Of a stretch of 5,782 bases of DNA, positions 1 to 5,065 are shown piece after piece. Each line of letters starts with the position of its first letter. Within the stretch, counting starts at the first letter, position 1. The translations under genes were made by a program, and so were the position numbers. Source of the DNA: Candidatus Hydrogenedentota bacterium (GTDB lineage Bacteria; Hydrogenedentota; Hydrogenedentia; Hydrogenedentales; CAITNO01); assembly GCA_029554925.1 (NCBI GenBank), contig JAKPUV010000401.1:1-5782 (forward strand). The letters run 5' to 3'. The notes beneath the pieces are model-generated. The model was not told the DNA's origin. It did no database searches and saw only the letters and a list, made by a program, of their open reading frames with translations.

Positions 1-89
1 GCGGCAAGCAGCGCCCCTACGGGCGGTGATTCCAGTGTTTTCGCATATGCCCGGAGTCGAGGGGCCTCCGCTTTCGCGGGAGTGGCGGA

Positions 90-140
90 GGGGCGGGGGG
101 CGAGGAAGGGGCGGGGGGGGGGGAGGAGGGGGCGCAAGGG
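90..140 (+). repeat. G-rich tract with an 11-G homopolymer, G-quadruplex-capable
   Basis: The plus strand has G runs of 4 (90-93), 6 (95-100), 4 (108-111), 11 (113-123), 5 (128-132) and 3 (138-140), separated by one to seven bases. Four or more runs of at least three G with short loops meet the usual sequence criterion for an intramolecular G-quadruplex. The tract lies about 115 to 165 bases before the GTG start of the lipoprotein gene, on the non-template strand. Whether it is in the transcript is unknown. The 11-G run is also a place where slipped-strand length variation or sequencing error would be expected. Confidence 0.55.
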
Positions 141-228
141 ATCGCATGGGGCGTGGTTTGCCTCCGCCTGCCGGACACATTCCCCGTTCGCCCCGGTAAT
201 TGTGGTACAACATGGCAGTGGCGTTACG

Positions 229-243
229 GGGCCCTTCGGGCCC
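229..243 (+). promoter_or_regulatory. GC hairpin directly abutting the Shine-Dalgarno sequence
   Basis: GGGCCC at 229-234 and GGGCCC at 238-243 can pair as a 6-bp all-GC stem with a three-base TTC loop. The next base (244) begins the Shine-Dalgarno AAGGAGG, so in mRNA the stem would end exactly where the ribosome binds. It could modulate initiation or protect the 5' end. The pairing is seen in the sequence; the effect is inference. Confidence 0.4.
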
Positions 244-250
244 AAGGAGG
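244..250 (+). promoter_or_regulatory. Shine-Dalgarno site that fixes the GTG start of the CAP lipoprotein
   Basis: AAGGAGG is a near-ideal Shine-Dalgarno sequence, five bases before GTG at 256-258. The in-frame ATG at 268 would be 17 bases away, which is too far, and the ATG at 82 has no comparable site. Starting at 256 also places a textbook lipoprotein signal peptide at the N-terminus, so two independent lines support this start. Confidence 0.8.
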
Positions 251-255
251 TTGCT

Positions 256-837
256 GTGAAGCGTTCCATGAGAGCGAATCTGCGCGGGTGGGGCATGGCG
301 CTGGTGCTGGCGGCGGCACCGCTGGCGCTGACGGGCTGTTTTGACGTCAACCCGCCGGGTCCGACGGACCTGTCGGCGGTGGAGAAGCAGATTTTCGACG
401 CGATCAACAGCATCCGCCAGGCGAACGGCCTGTACGCGCTGACGACACAGGCCGGGCTGGGCGGGGTGGCGCGGGCGCACAGCGAGGACATGCTGGCGCG
501 GGACTACCTCAGCCACGTGAACCCCGAGGGGAAGAATCCGGGCGACCGGATCGCGGCGGCGGGGATCGCCGTGACCTCGTGGGGCGAGAACATCGCCTTC
601 TCACAGGGGCTGACGGACCCGGTGGACGCAGTCGTGCAGGGATGGATGGACAGCCCGGGGCACCGGGAGAACATCCTGCGCACGACGTTTACACACACGG
701 GCGTGGGCGTCGCGCAGTCCGGCGACACCTTCTACTTCACCCAGGTCTTCGCGGCCCTGCCGGCGGCCAAGAGCGCCCCGGAGCCTTCCCGGGGCTGGCT
801 GGATGCCCTGCGAGCGCTCATTTTCCCCGGCGGGTGA
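256..837 (+). CDS. CAP/SCP-domain (YkwD-like) secreted lipoprotein
   Basis: Predicted 193-residue protein of the CAP superfamily (cysteine-rich secretory, antigen 5, PR-1), bacterial YkwD-like branch. The N-terminus is basic (MKRSMRANLR), then a hydrophobic segment (about 12-25) and the lipobox LTGC, with Cys28 the predicted lipidated residue, so the mature protein should be membrane-anchored outside the cytoplasm. The CAP domain spans about 45-167. Its signature pieces are AHSEDM with His75, LSHVNPEG with His87, WGENIA with Glu111 and SPGHRENIL with His136 and Glu138, followed by the beta-strand end GVGVAQSGDTFYFTQVFA. The conserved His/Glu cavity is therefore intact. A short tail (168-193) is Pro/Ala-rich, then hydrophobic. 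Bacterial YkwD-type proteins have no settled biochemical activity, so substrate and role are unknown. GTG start chosen from the Shine-Dalgarno at 244-250. The gene ends three bases from the stop of the opposing methyltransferase gene. Confidence 0.88.
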   Translation: MKRSMRANLRGWGMALVLAAAPLALTGCFDVNPPGPTDLSAVEKQIFDAINSIRQANGLYALTTQAGLGGVARAHSEDMLARDYLSHVNPEGKNPGDRIAAAGIAVTSWGENIAFSQGLTDPVDAVVQGWMDSPGHRENILRTTFTHTGVGVAQSGDTFYFTQVFAALPAAKSAPEPSRGWLDALRALIFPGG

Positions 838-840
838 CGC

Positions 841-1983
841 TCAGTCCACGCGGAGCACGAGGCACTTGAGGTAGGCCGTCTCGGGCATGGCCAGGAGCAC
901 GGGGTGGTCGGGTGACGCGCCGCGCAGTTCCAACAGGCGCGCGGTGCGCCCCGCGCCGACGATGGCGCGCTTCACGGCCTCCAGGAACATGGACTCGTCC
1001 ACGAAGTGGGAGCAGGACGAGGTCACGAGGAAGCCGCCCTCGGGGGCGATGCGGGCGGCGGCGGCGGCGTTGAGGGCCTGGTAGCGGCCGAGGGCCTTGG
1101 CCGCCTGGGCGCGGGTTTTGGCGAAGGCGGGCGGGTCCAGGATGACCACGTCGTAGGCGTCGCCCCCGGCCAGTGTCTTCTCCACGTCGCCGCAGAGCAC
1201 GGCGCACTTGTCCGCGACGCCGTTCAGTTCGAGATTCCGCTGCGCCTGCTCCACGGCGGCGGCGGAGCTGTCCACGGCGGTGACGGCCGCCGCGCCGCCG
1301 AGGGCGGCATGGCAGGACCAGAAGCCGTGGTAGCAGTGGCCGTCGAAGACGCGGGCATCTCGGGCGAGCTCGCGCACCACGGGCCAGTTGCGGCGCTGGT
1401 CGAGGAAGAGCCCGGTCTTCTGCGACGCGCCGAGGCGCAGTTCGGCGCGCACACCGTCAATCTCCAGCTCCAGCGCCTCGGGCAGGTCCCCGAAACGGCG
1501 CACCACGCCGCCCAGCTCGAAGTGCACGGCGGCCACCTCCCCCACGGCCATCAGGCAGTCCGCGATGAGCTGGGACCGGTCGAAATAGAACTGGGACGAG
1601 GCGCGGGCCACCGCCACGGCGCCGTAGCGGTCCACCACCAGCCCGGGCAGGCCGTCGCTGTCGCCGTAGACCCACCGGAAAACGTCCGACCCGGCGAAGA
1701 GCCGCCGCCGCAGCGCGAGGGCCGCCGCCAGCCGCCGGGTGAAGAAGGCCGTGTCCGGATCGTCGGCGTGGCGGCTGAAGACGCGCACGGCGATGCCGCC
1801 GTCGGCCTGGTAGAAGCCGCGCCCCACAAAGCGGCCGTTGTGGGCGAGCACGTCCACCACCTGGCCGTCGGCCAGGCCGTCGGGGATCGCGGCGAACTCG
1901 TTGCGGTAGGCCCAGCAGTGGCCGCGGAGGATGCGGCGCTCCTCCTTGGCGTTGAGGGTGGCGGCGGGGGTGTCGTTCGGCAT
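841..1983 (-). CDS. rlmI: RlmI-like class I SAM-dependent rRNA methyltransferase (23S rRNA cytosine-C5 type)
   Basis: Predicted 380-residue cytoplasmic protein. It matches the RlmI/RlmK-like family, whose E. coli member RlmI makes m5C at 23S rRNA position 1962; the exact target here is inferred. An N-terminal PUA domain (about 8-75) has the GHCWAYRNEF start typical of the family. A linking domain carries GDSDGLPGLVVDRY (107-120). The hallmark QKTGLFLDQR (188-197) precedes the Rossmann methyltransferase domain, with motif I VFDGHCYHGF (212-221), acidic VDSS (237-240), motif IV DPPAF (283-287) and SSCSH (322-326) near the expected catalytic cysteine. Length is near the family's usual 390-400. 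Motif I has HGF where TGG or VGG is usual. ATG at 1983 was chosen over an in-frame ATG 13 codons upstream because GGAG lies eight bases before it and the PUA domain then begins at the usual place. It lies 83 bases downstream of rhaA and converges with the lipoprotein gene. Confidence 0.88.
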   Translation of the reverse strand: MPNDTPAATLNAKEERRILRGHCWAYRNEFAAIPDGLADGQVVDVLAHNGRFVGRGFYQADGGIAVRVFSRHADDPDTAFFTRRLAAALALRRRLFAGSDVFRWVYGDSDGLPGLVVDRYGAVAVARASSQFYFDRSQLIADCLMAVGEVAAVHFELGGVVRRFGDLPEALELEIDGVRAELRLGASQKTGLFLDQRRNWPVVRELARDARVFDGHCYHGFWSCHAALGGAAAVTAVDSSAAAVEQAQRNLELNGVADKCAVLCGDVEKTLAGGDAYDVVILDPPAFAKTRAQAAKALGRYQALNAAAAARIAPEGGFLVTSSCSHFVDESMFLEAVKRAIVGAGRTARLLELRGASPDHPVLLAMPETAYLKCLVLRVD

Positions 1984-2009
1984 CGTCGGGTCTCCATGAA
2001 AAGGCGCGG

Positions 2010-2035
2010 GGCGGTCCGCCAACTGCGGATCCGCC
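2010..2035 (-). other. Bulged hairpin in the rhaA-to-methyltransferase gap
   Basis: Bases 2010-2019 (GGCGGTCCGC) can pair with 2025-2035 through a 10-bp stem with one bulged base (2030), around the five-base loop CAACT. It sits in the 83-base gap between rhaA and the methyltransferase gene. On the minus strand the stem is followed, after about seven GC-rich bases, by TTTT (2002-1999), so it is at best a poor intrinsic terminator. It may be an attenuating or processing hairpin, or chance in GC-rich DNA. Confidence 0.3.
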
Positions 2036-2066
2036 GCCGCGCCGGGATCTTCGTGTCAGTGCGGGG

Positions 2067-3344
2067 TCAGCCGCGCTTGGAAAGGACTTCGGCCTCGTAG
2101 TTCAGGATGTCGGCCATCCAGGCGCCGCCCGCGGGCACGCCCTGGCGGACGCAGTACTGGTCCCACACGGCGCCGAAGGGCAGGGCCTTCAGCTCCTCCA
2201 GCAGGGCGAGGCGCTCGCCGTAGCGGCCCTCGGCCTCCAGCTGCTTGAGGGTGTCCGTGGGCTCCAGCAGCGCGATGAGCAGCGCCCGGACCATCACACG
2301 GGTGCCCGTGACCCACGCCGCGATGCGGTTGATGCTCGCGTCGAAGTAGTCCAGCCCGATGTGGACGCGGGACTCGAAGTTGTTGCGGACGATCTCCTCG
2401 GCGATGGCGCGGATTTCGTCGCTCAGGACGATGACATGGTCGCTGTCCCAGCGGACGCCGCGGCTGACATGGAGCAGCACCTCGTCGAGGTAGAGCAGCA
2501 CGGAGCTGAGCTTGTCCGAGATGACCTCCGTCGGGTGGAAGTGCCCCGCGTCGAGGCAGAGGAGCAGGTTGTTGCGGACGGCGTAGCCGAGGTAGAACTC
2601 GTGGGAGCCGATGACGCAGCTTTCGGAGCCGATGCCGAAGAGTTTCGACTCGACGGCGTCCAGGTTGTGCGCCCGGTCCACGGGCGCGGCGAAGACCGCG
2701 TCCAGCGCCTCGCGCAGGATCTCGCGCGAGCGGTAGCGGTTCACGGGGATGTCCTTGAACCCGTCCGGGATCCAGAGATTCGTGACACATGGGGTGCCGA
2801 GGGCCTTGCCGATGGCCGCGCCGATGACCCGGCTGGCGGCGCAGTGGTCAATCCAGAACTTCCGCACGGCGGGATCGTAGTGCGACAGGGTGAACCCGTC
2901 GTCGGCCAGCGGGTGGCCGAAGCACGAGGGGTTGAAGTCCATGCCCAGGCCCAGGGACTTCGCCCAGTCAATCCAGCCCTGGAAATGCTCCGGCTGGAGG
3001 GCGTCACGGTCCACCTTCTTCCCGCCCGTCTCGGCGTACATGGCATGGACGTTGAACCGGTGCTTCCCGGGGATCAGGCCGAGGGCCTTCTCCGCGTCCG
3101 CGCGGAGCTGTTCGGGCGTGCGGGCCTTGCCGGGGTAGTTCCCCGTGGCCTGGATGCCCCCGCCGGACGCGGCGGACAGGTTCTCAAACCCGCCCACGTC
3201 GTCCCCCTGCCAGCAGTGCAGGGAAATGGGGATCTTCGCGAGGCGGGCCATGGCCGCCTCCGTGTCCACGCCGAGGGCGGCATACCGTTCGCGGGCGAGG
3301 TCATACGCGCCCTGAATCTGCTTTTCGCTGGGGGAGACAAACAT
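2067..3344 (-). CDS. rhaA: L-rhamnose isomerase
   Basis: Predicted 425-residue cytoplasmic enzyme (EC 5.3.1.14) converting L-rhamnose to L-rhamnulose, the first step of phosphorylating rhamnose catabolism. Similarity to E. coli RhaA (419 residues) is recognisable end to end from family memory: [16 protein letters not shown] (40-55), [14 protein letters not shown] (62-75), [12 protein letters not shown] (135-146), [11 protein letters not shown] (232-242), [15 protein letters not shown] (264-278), [13 protein letters not shown] (292-304), [17 protein letters not shown] (328-344) and C-terminal LSKRG. All residues corresponding to the two metal sites are present: Glu232, Asp265, His292 and Asp332 (structural site) and His268, Asp300 and Asp302 (catalytic site), offset by two from E. 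coli numbering. ATG at 3344 has an AAAGGG Shine-Dalgarno six bases upstream. Upstream in-frame codons run into the intergenic inverted repeat and are not coding. No rhaB, rhaD, mutarotase, transporter or regulator gene is in the window, so the kinase and aldolase steps must be encoded elsewhere. Confidence 0.97.
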   Translation of the reverse strand: MFVSPSEKQIQGAYDLARERYAALGVDTEAAMARLAKIPISLHCWQGDDVGGFENLSAASGGGIQATGNYPGKARTPEQLRADAEKALGLIPGKHRFNVHAMYAETGGKKVDRDALQPEHFQGWIDWAKSLGLGMDFNPSCFGHPLADDGFTLSHYDPAVRKFWIDHCAASRVIGAAIGKALGTPCVTNLWIPDGFKDIPVNRYRSREILREALDAVFAAPVDRAHNLDAVESKLFGIGSESCVIGSHEFYLGYAVRNNLLLCLDAGHFHPTEVISDKLSSVLLYLDEVLLHVSRGVRWDSDHVIVLSDEIRAIAEEIVRNNFESRVHIGLDYFDASINRIAAWVTGTRVMVRALLIALLEPTDTLKQLEAEGRYGERLALLEELKALPFGAVWDQYCVRQGVPAGGAWMADILNYEAEVLSKRG

Positions 3345-3405
3345 GGCTGACCCTTTCCTTGGTGATGCGTCCCGTCTTTGCGGGGCCGCGGATGCCCAAA
3401 AGCCT

Positions 3406-3435
3406 ATTGTATGTGCCGGAGGCGCGCCGAGGCAA
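3406..3435 (-). promoter_or_regulatory. Candidate sigma-70-type promoter of rhaA
   Basis: Read on the minus strand, TTGCCT (3435-3430, four of six to TTGACA) and TACAAT (3411-3406, five of six to TATAAT) are separated by 18 bases. Transcription would start near 3399, giving a leader of about 55 bases before the rhaA ATG at 3344. The spacer contains the 8-bp palindrome GGCGCGCC (3421-3428), which could be an operator half or chance. In such GC-rich DNA an AT-rich TACAAT with a spaced -35 box stands out, but no experimental start is known. Confidence 0.45.
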
Positions 3436-3469
3436 TTTCCCCCTGGGCGGCGGGGGAGGGGGAGCATGA

Positions 3470-3529
3470 ACATGGATGGACAGGATAAACAGGATTTGTT
3501 CTTATCCTGCCCATCCTGTCCATCCATGT
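3470..3529. repeat. Near-perfect 26-bp-arm inverted repeat made of 9-bp units
   Basis: The left arm (3470-3495) and right arm (3504-3529) are reverse complements except for three adjacent positions (AAA 3487-3489 opposite CCC 3510-3512), around the eight-base loop TTGTTCTT. Each arm is itself periodic at 9 bp: ATGGATGGA, CAGGATAAA, CAGGATTTG on the left, and TTCTTATCC, TGCCCATCC, TGTCCATCC on the right. It is AT-richer than its surroundings. Six A residues follow on the plus strand (3530-3535). It begins 30 bases after the stop codon of the Gfo/Idh gene and lies upstream of the rhaA promoter. It may act as a transcript 3'-end hairpin or be a dispersed repeat. Similar short units built on ACAGGATAA are familiar to me from intergenic DNA of other environmental bacteria, which is recollection and not a search. 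Confidence 0.75.
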
Positions 3530-3559
3530 AAAAAACGGTCTTGCGTTCCGCCGGGTCCG

Positions 3560-4912
3560 CTACAGGGTCCACCCCTCGCGGTAGGCCTTGTGGACGAACT
3601 TGGTGGCCTTTTCGTTGTCCTTGAAGGTCATGGAGGCGGCGTCCCAGTGGAGTTTCACGCCGGGGGTGCGCTTGGCGACGTTGCCCAGCAGGCACATCTC
3701 GGTGAGGGGGCCGGCGTAGTCGAAGCCGGCGCAGGCGGGGCGGTCCTCCTTGACGGCGTTGATCCACTCCTGCTCGTGGGAGCCCTTCACGCGGGGGATG
3801 CTCTCGGGCGCGGGGGGCGTGCCCTTGAACTTGTCCTGCGGCAGGAGCATGGGGCTGTTGGCGTAGATGCCCGCCGTGAGGAAGCCGTCGTCGCCCTCCA
3901 TGAGGATGCCGCCCTCGTTCTCGCCGAGGAGGCGGCTGTTCTCAATGCCGGGGTATCCCGGGGGCATGAGGCCGTCATACCACATGAGCTCCACGGGGGG
4001 CATGTCGCCGCGGGCGGGGAAGGTGAAGCGCACCAGCCCGGCCACGGGGTGGGTCTCGTCGTTGAGGTCCGTGCAGCTCGCCTCGATGGTCTCGGGCGCG
4101 CCGAGCTTGAGCGCCCAGAAGATGACGTCGAGGGTGTGAACCCCGCGGTCGCCCATCATGCTGCATCCGAAGTCGTGCCAGCTCCGCCAGATGAGGGGGT
4201 GGTAGGTGGGGTGGTAGGGGCGCATGGGCGCGGGGCCGATCCAGAGGTCCCAGTCCATGCCCTCGGGCAGGGGCGGGGTTTCCGTGGGCCGCACACCGAG
4301 CTGGGAGCTCCAGTAGGCGTGGCCCCAGGGGTAATAGCAGATGCTGGACCACGCGGCCACCTTGCGCACCGGGCCGATGGCGCCCGACCAGACCCACTCG
4401 CAGAGCTTGCGCATGTCGTCGGACGAGTGCCCCTGGATGCCCATCTGCGTGCGCAGTCCGGACTTTGCGGCCTCCTCGGCCACCTTGCGCGCCTCGAAGA
4501 CCGTGTGCGTCAGCGGTTTCTGGCAGTAGACGTGCTTGCCCGCGCGCAGGGCCGCCAGGGTGATCACCGCGTGCGTGTGGTCCGGCGTGGCGATCAGCAC
4601 GGCGTCCACGTCCTTCTCCTTGTCCAGCAGCTCGCGGTAGTCCTTGTAGAGGCGCGCCTGCGGATACTCGGCAAAGGTCTTGGCGGCGTAGAGGTGGTCC
4701 ACGTCGCACAGGGCCGTGATGTTCTCGCCGCTCATGGCTTTGAGGTTGTGGGCGCCCATGCCGCCCACGCCGATCCCCGCGATGTTGAGCTTGTCGCTCG
4801 GGGCGGCGAACCCCGCCCCGCCCAGCACGTGCCGGGGGACGATGGTGAAGGCGGACGCGGCGGCCAGGCCCGCGCCGGTTCCCAGGAAGGTGCGGCGGTC
4901 CAGTTTTTCCAT
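3560..4912 (-). CDS. Tat-exported Gfo/Idh/MocA family NAD(P)-dependent oxidoreductase
   Basis: Predicted 450-residue oxidoreductase. The N-terminus [15 protein letters not shown] has a twin-arginine motif (Arg6-Arg7, DRRTFLG) followed by a weakly hydrophobic stretch to about residue 32, so export in folded form with bound cofactor is likely; cleavage may follow GFAA (34-37). The Rossmann domain begins at [12 protein letters not shown] (42-53) with GxGxxG at 48-53. ATPDHTHA (108-115) and [10 protein letters not shown] (128-137) form the nucleotide and active-site segment. The usual EKP is QKP here, keeping Lys132. [10 protein letters not shown] (253-262) supplies the DxxxH pattern with Asp255 and His259. 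The long insert with WDLWIGPAP (221-229) is typical of the exported branch abundant in Planctomycetota and relatives. Members oxidise or reduce sugars, inositols or glycosides; the substrate here cannot be assigned. ATG at 4912 was chosen because GGGAG lies eight bases upstream and the Tat motif follows at once; the 40-codon upstream extension crosses a repeat. Confidence 0.92.
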   Translation of the reverse strand: MEKLDRRTFLGTGAGLAAASAFTIVPRHVLGGAGFAAPSDKLNIAGIGVGGMGAHNLKAMSGENITALCDVDHLYAAKTFAEYPQARLYKDYRELLDKEKDVDAVLIATPDHTHAVITLAALRAGKHVYCQKPLTHTVFEARKVAEEAAKSGLRTQMGIQGHSSDDMRKLCEWVWSGAIGPVRKVAAWSSICYYPWGHAYWSSQLGVRPTETPPLPEGMDWDLWIGPAPMRPYHPTYHPLIWRSWHDFGCSMMGDRGVHTLDVIFWALKLGAPETIEASCTDLNDETHPVAGLVRFTFPARGDMPPVELMWYDGLMPPGYPGIENSRLLGENEGGILMEGDDGFLTAGIYANSPMLLPQDKFKGTPPAPESIPRVKGSHEQEWINAVKEDRPACAGFDYAGPLTEMCLLGNVAKRTPGVKLHWDAASMTFKDNEKATKFVHKAYREGWTL

Positions 4913-4951
4913 GACAAGAGCTCCCGTGGTCGGTGGTTTCGGCAGGACGCG

Positions 4952-4975
4952 TCCCCGGCGGACGCGCACCGGGGA
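4952..4975. promoter_or_regulatory. Inverted repeat at the presumed transcription start of the Gfo/Idh gene
   Basis: TCCCCGG (4952-4958) and CCGGGGA (4969-4975) are perfect inverted repeats with a 10-base spacer. On the minus strand the element begins one base downstream of the candidate -10 box, so it would overlap the start site. It overlaps a second, 10-bp perfect palindrome, GGACGCGTCC (4945-4954). Either a repressor operator or a leader hairpin would fit; the sequence does not decide between them. Confidence 0.35.
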
Positions 4976-4976
4976 T

Positions 4977-4982
4977 AGTATA
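4977..4982 (-). promoter_or_regulatory. Candidate -10 element for the Gfo/Idh gene
   Basis: On the minus strand TATACT (4982-4977) matches five of six bases of the sigma-70 -10 consensus and stands out in GC-rich DNA. No good -35 box lies 16-18 bases upstream; the nearest T-rich stretch (around 4998-5005, reading TATCTTTT) matches poorly. The implied leader is about 60 bases. The promoter could be activator-dependent or use another sigma factor. Confidence 0.3.
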
Positions 4983-5013
4983 CGGCGAAGGCCGGGGAAA
5001 AGATACTGGGAAC

Positions 5014-5049
5014 CACGGAACACACGGAGCACACGGAAAACACCAAGAA
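5014..5049. repeat. Tandem 9-bp intergenic repeat
   Basis: Four consecutive 9-bp units are visible on the plus strand: CACGGAACA (5014-5022), CACGGAGCA (5023-5031), CACGGAAAA (5032-5040) and the decayed CACCAAGAA (5041-5049). The array lies in the gap between the acyl-ACP synthetase and Gfo/Idh genes, 16 bases after the former's stop codon. It has no strong self-complementarity, so it is not a hairpin. I recall repeats of this CACGGAACA type between genes of other environmental bacteria, but this is unverified. Confidence 0.65.
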
Positions 5050-5065
5050 TGACCGGTGGGCCGGG

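Larger units (their letters stand above)
1..255. other. Non-coding leader region upstream of the CAP lipoprotein gene
   Basis: No convincing coding sequence is seen here. An in-frame ATG at 82 would extend the downstream gene, but it would translate a run of Gly/Arg codons from a G-rich tract and is rejected. The stretch holds a small hairpin (CGCCC 12-16 with GGGCG 21-25), a second one (CCTCCGC 65-71 with GCGGAGG 85-91), a G-rich tract (90-140) and a GC hairpin next to the ribosome binding site (229-243). A weak extended -10-like element, TG at 203-204 region followed by TACAAC 206-211, lies about 45 bases before the start codon without a good -35 box. The gene upstream of position 1 is outside the window. 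Confidence 0.6.

Noticed and set aside
82..255. 58-codon N-terminal extension of the CAP lipoprotein from ATG 82
   Set aside because: It would encode a Gly/Arg run from a G-rich tract and bury the lipoprotein signal peptide; the strong Shine-Dalgarno at 244-250 points to GTG 256.
812..819. Palindrome GAGCGCTC followed by ATTTTCC near the end of the lipoprotein gene, considered as a terminator
   Set aside because: It has no loop, so at most three pairs could form in RNA, and it lies within coding sequence.
1006..2100. Long open frame on the plus strand opposite the methyltransferase gene (364 codons)
   Set aside because: It is antisense to a gene with clear family motifs, is rich in Gly/Ala/Val/His as expected from GC-biased third positions read backwards, and shows no recognisable domain.
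3470..3529. CRISPR repeat or insertion-sequence end
   Set aside because: There is a single palindrome with no spacer array, no transposase gene and no flanking target-site duplication that I can see.
3345..3767. Upstream extension of rhaA on the minus strand
   Set aside because: The extension passes through the promoter, the inverted repeat and into the neighbouring gene in a wrong frame; ATG 3344 has its own ribosome binding site and matches the family N-terminus.
3476..4978. Long open frame on the plus strand opposite the Gfo/Idh gene (500 codons)
   Set aside because: Its start lies inside the inverted repeat and its composition mirrors the codon bias of the real gene on the other strand; no domain or ribosome binding site supports it.
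5037..5058. Possible intrinsic terminator after the acyl-ACP synthetase gene
   Set aside because: On the minus strand a CACC/GGTG stem is followed by TTTT, but it has only four Watson-Crick pairs plus two G-U pairs, too weak to call.
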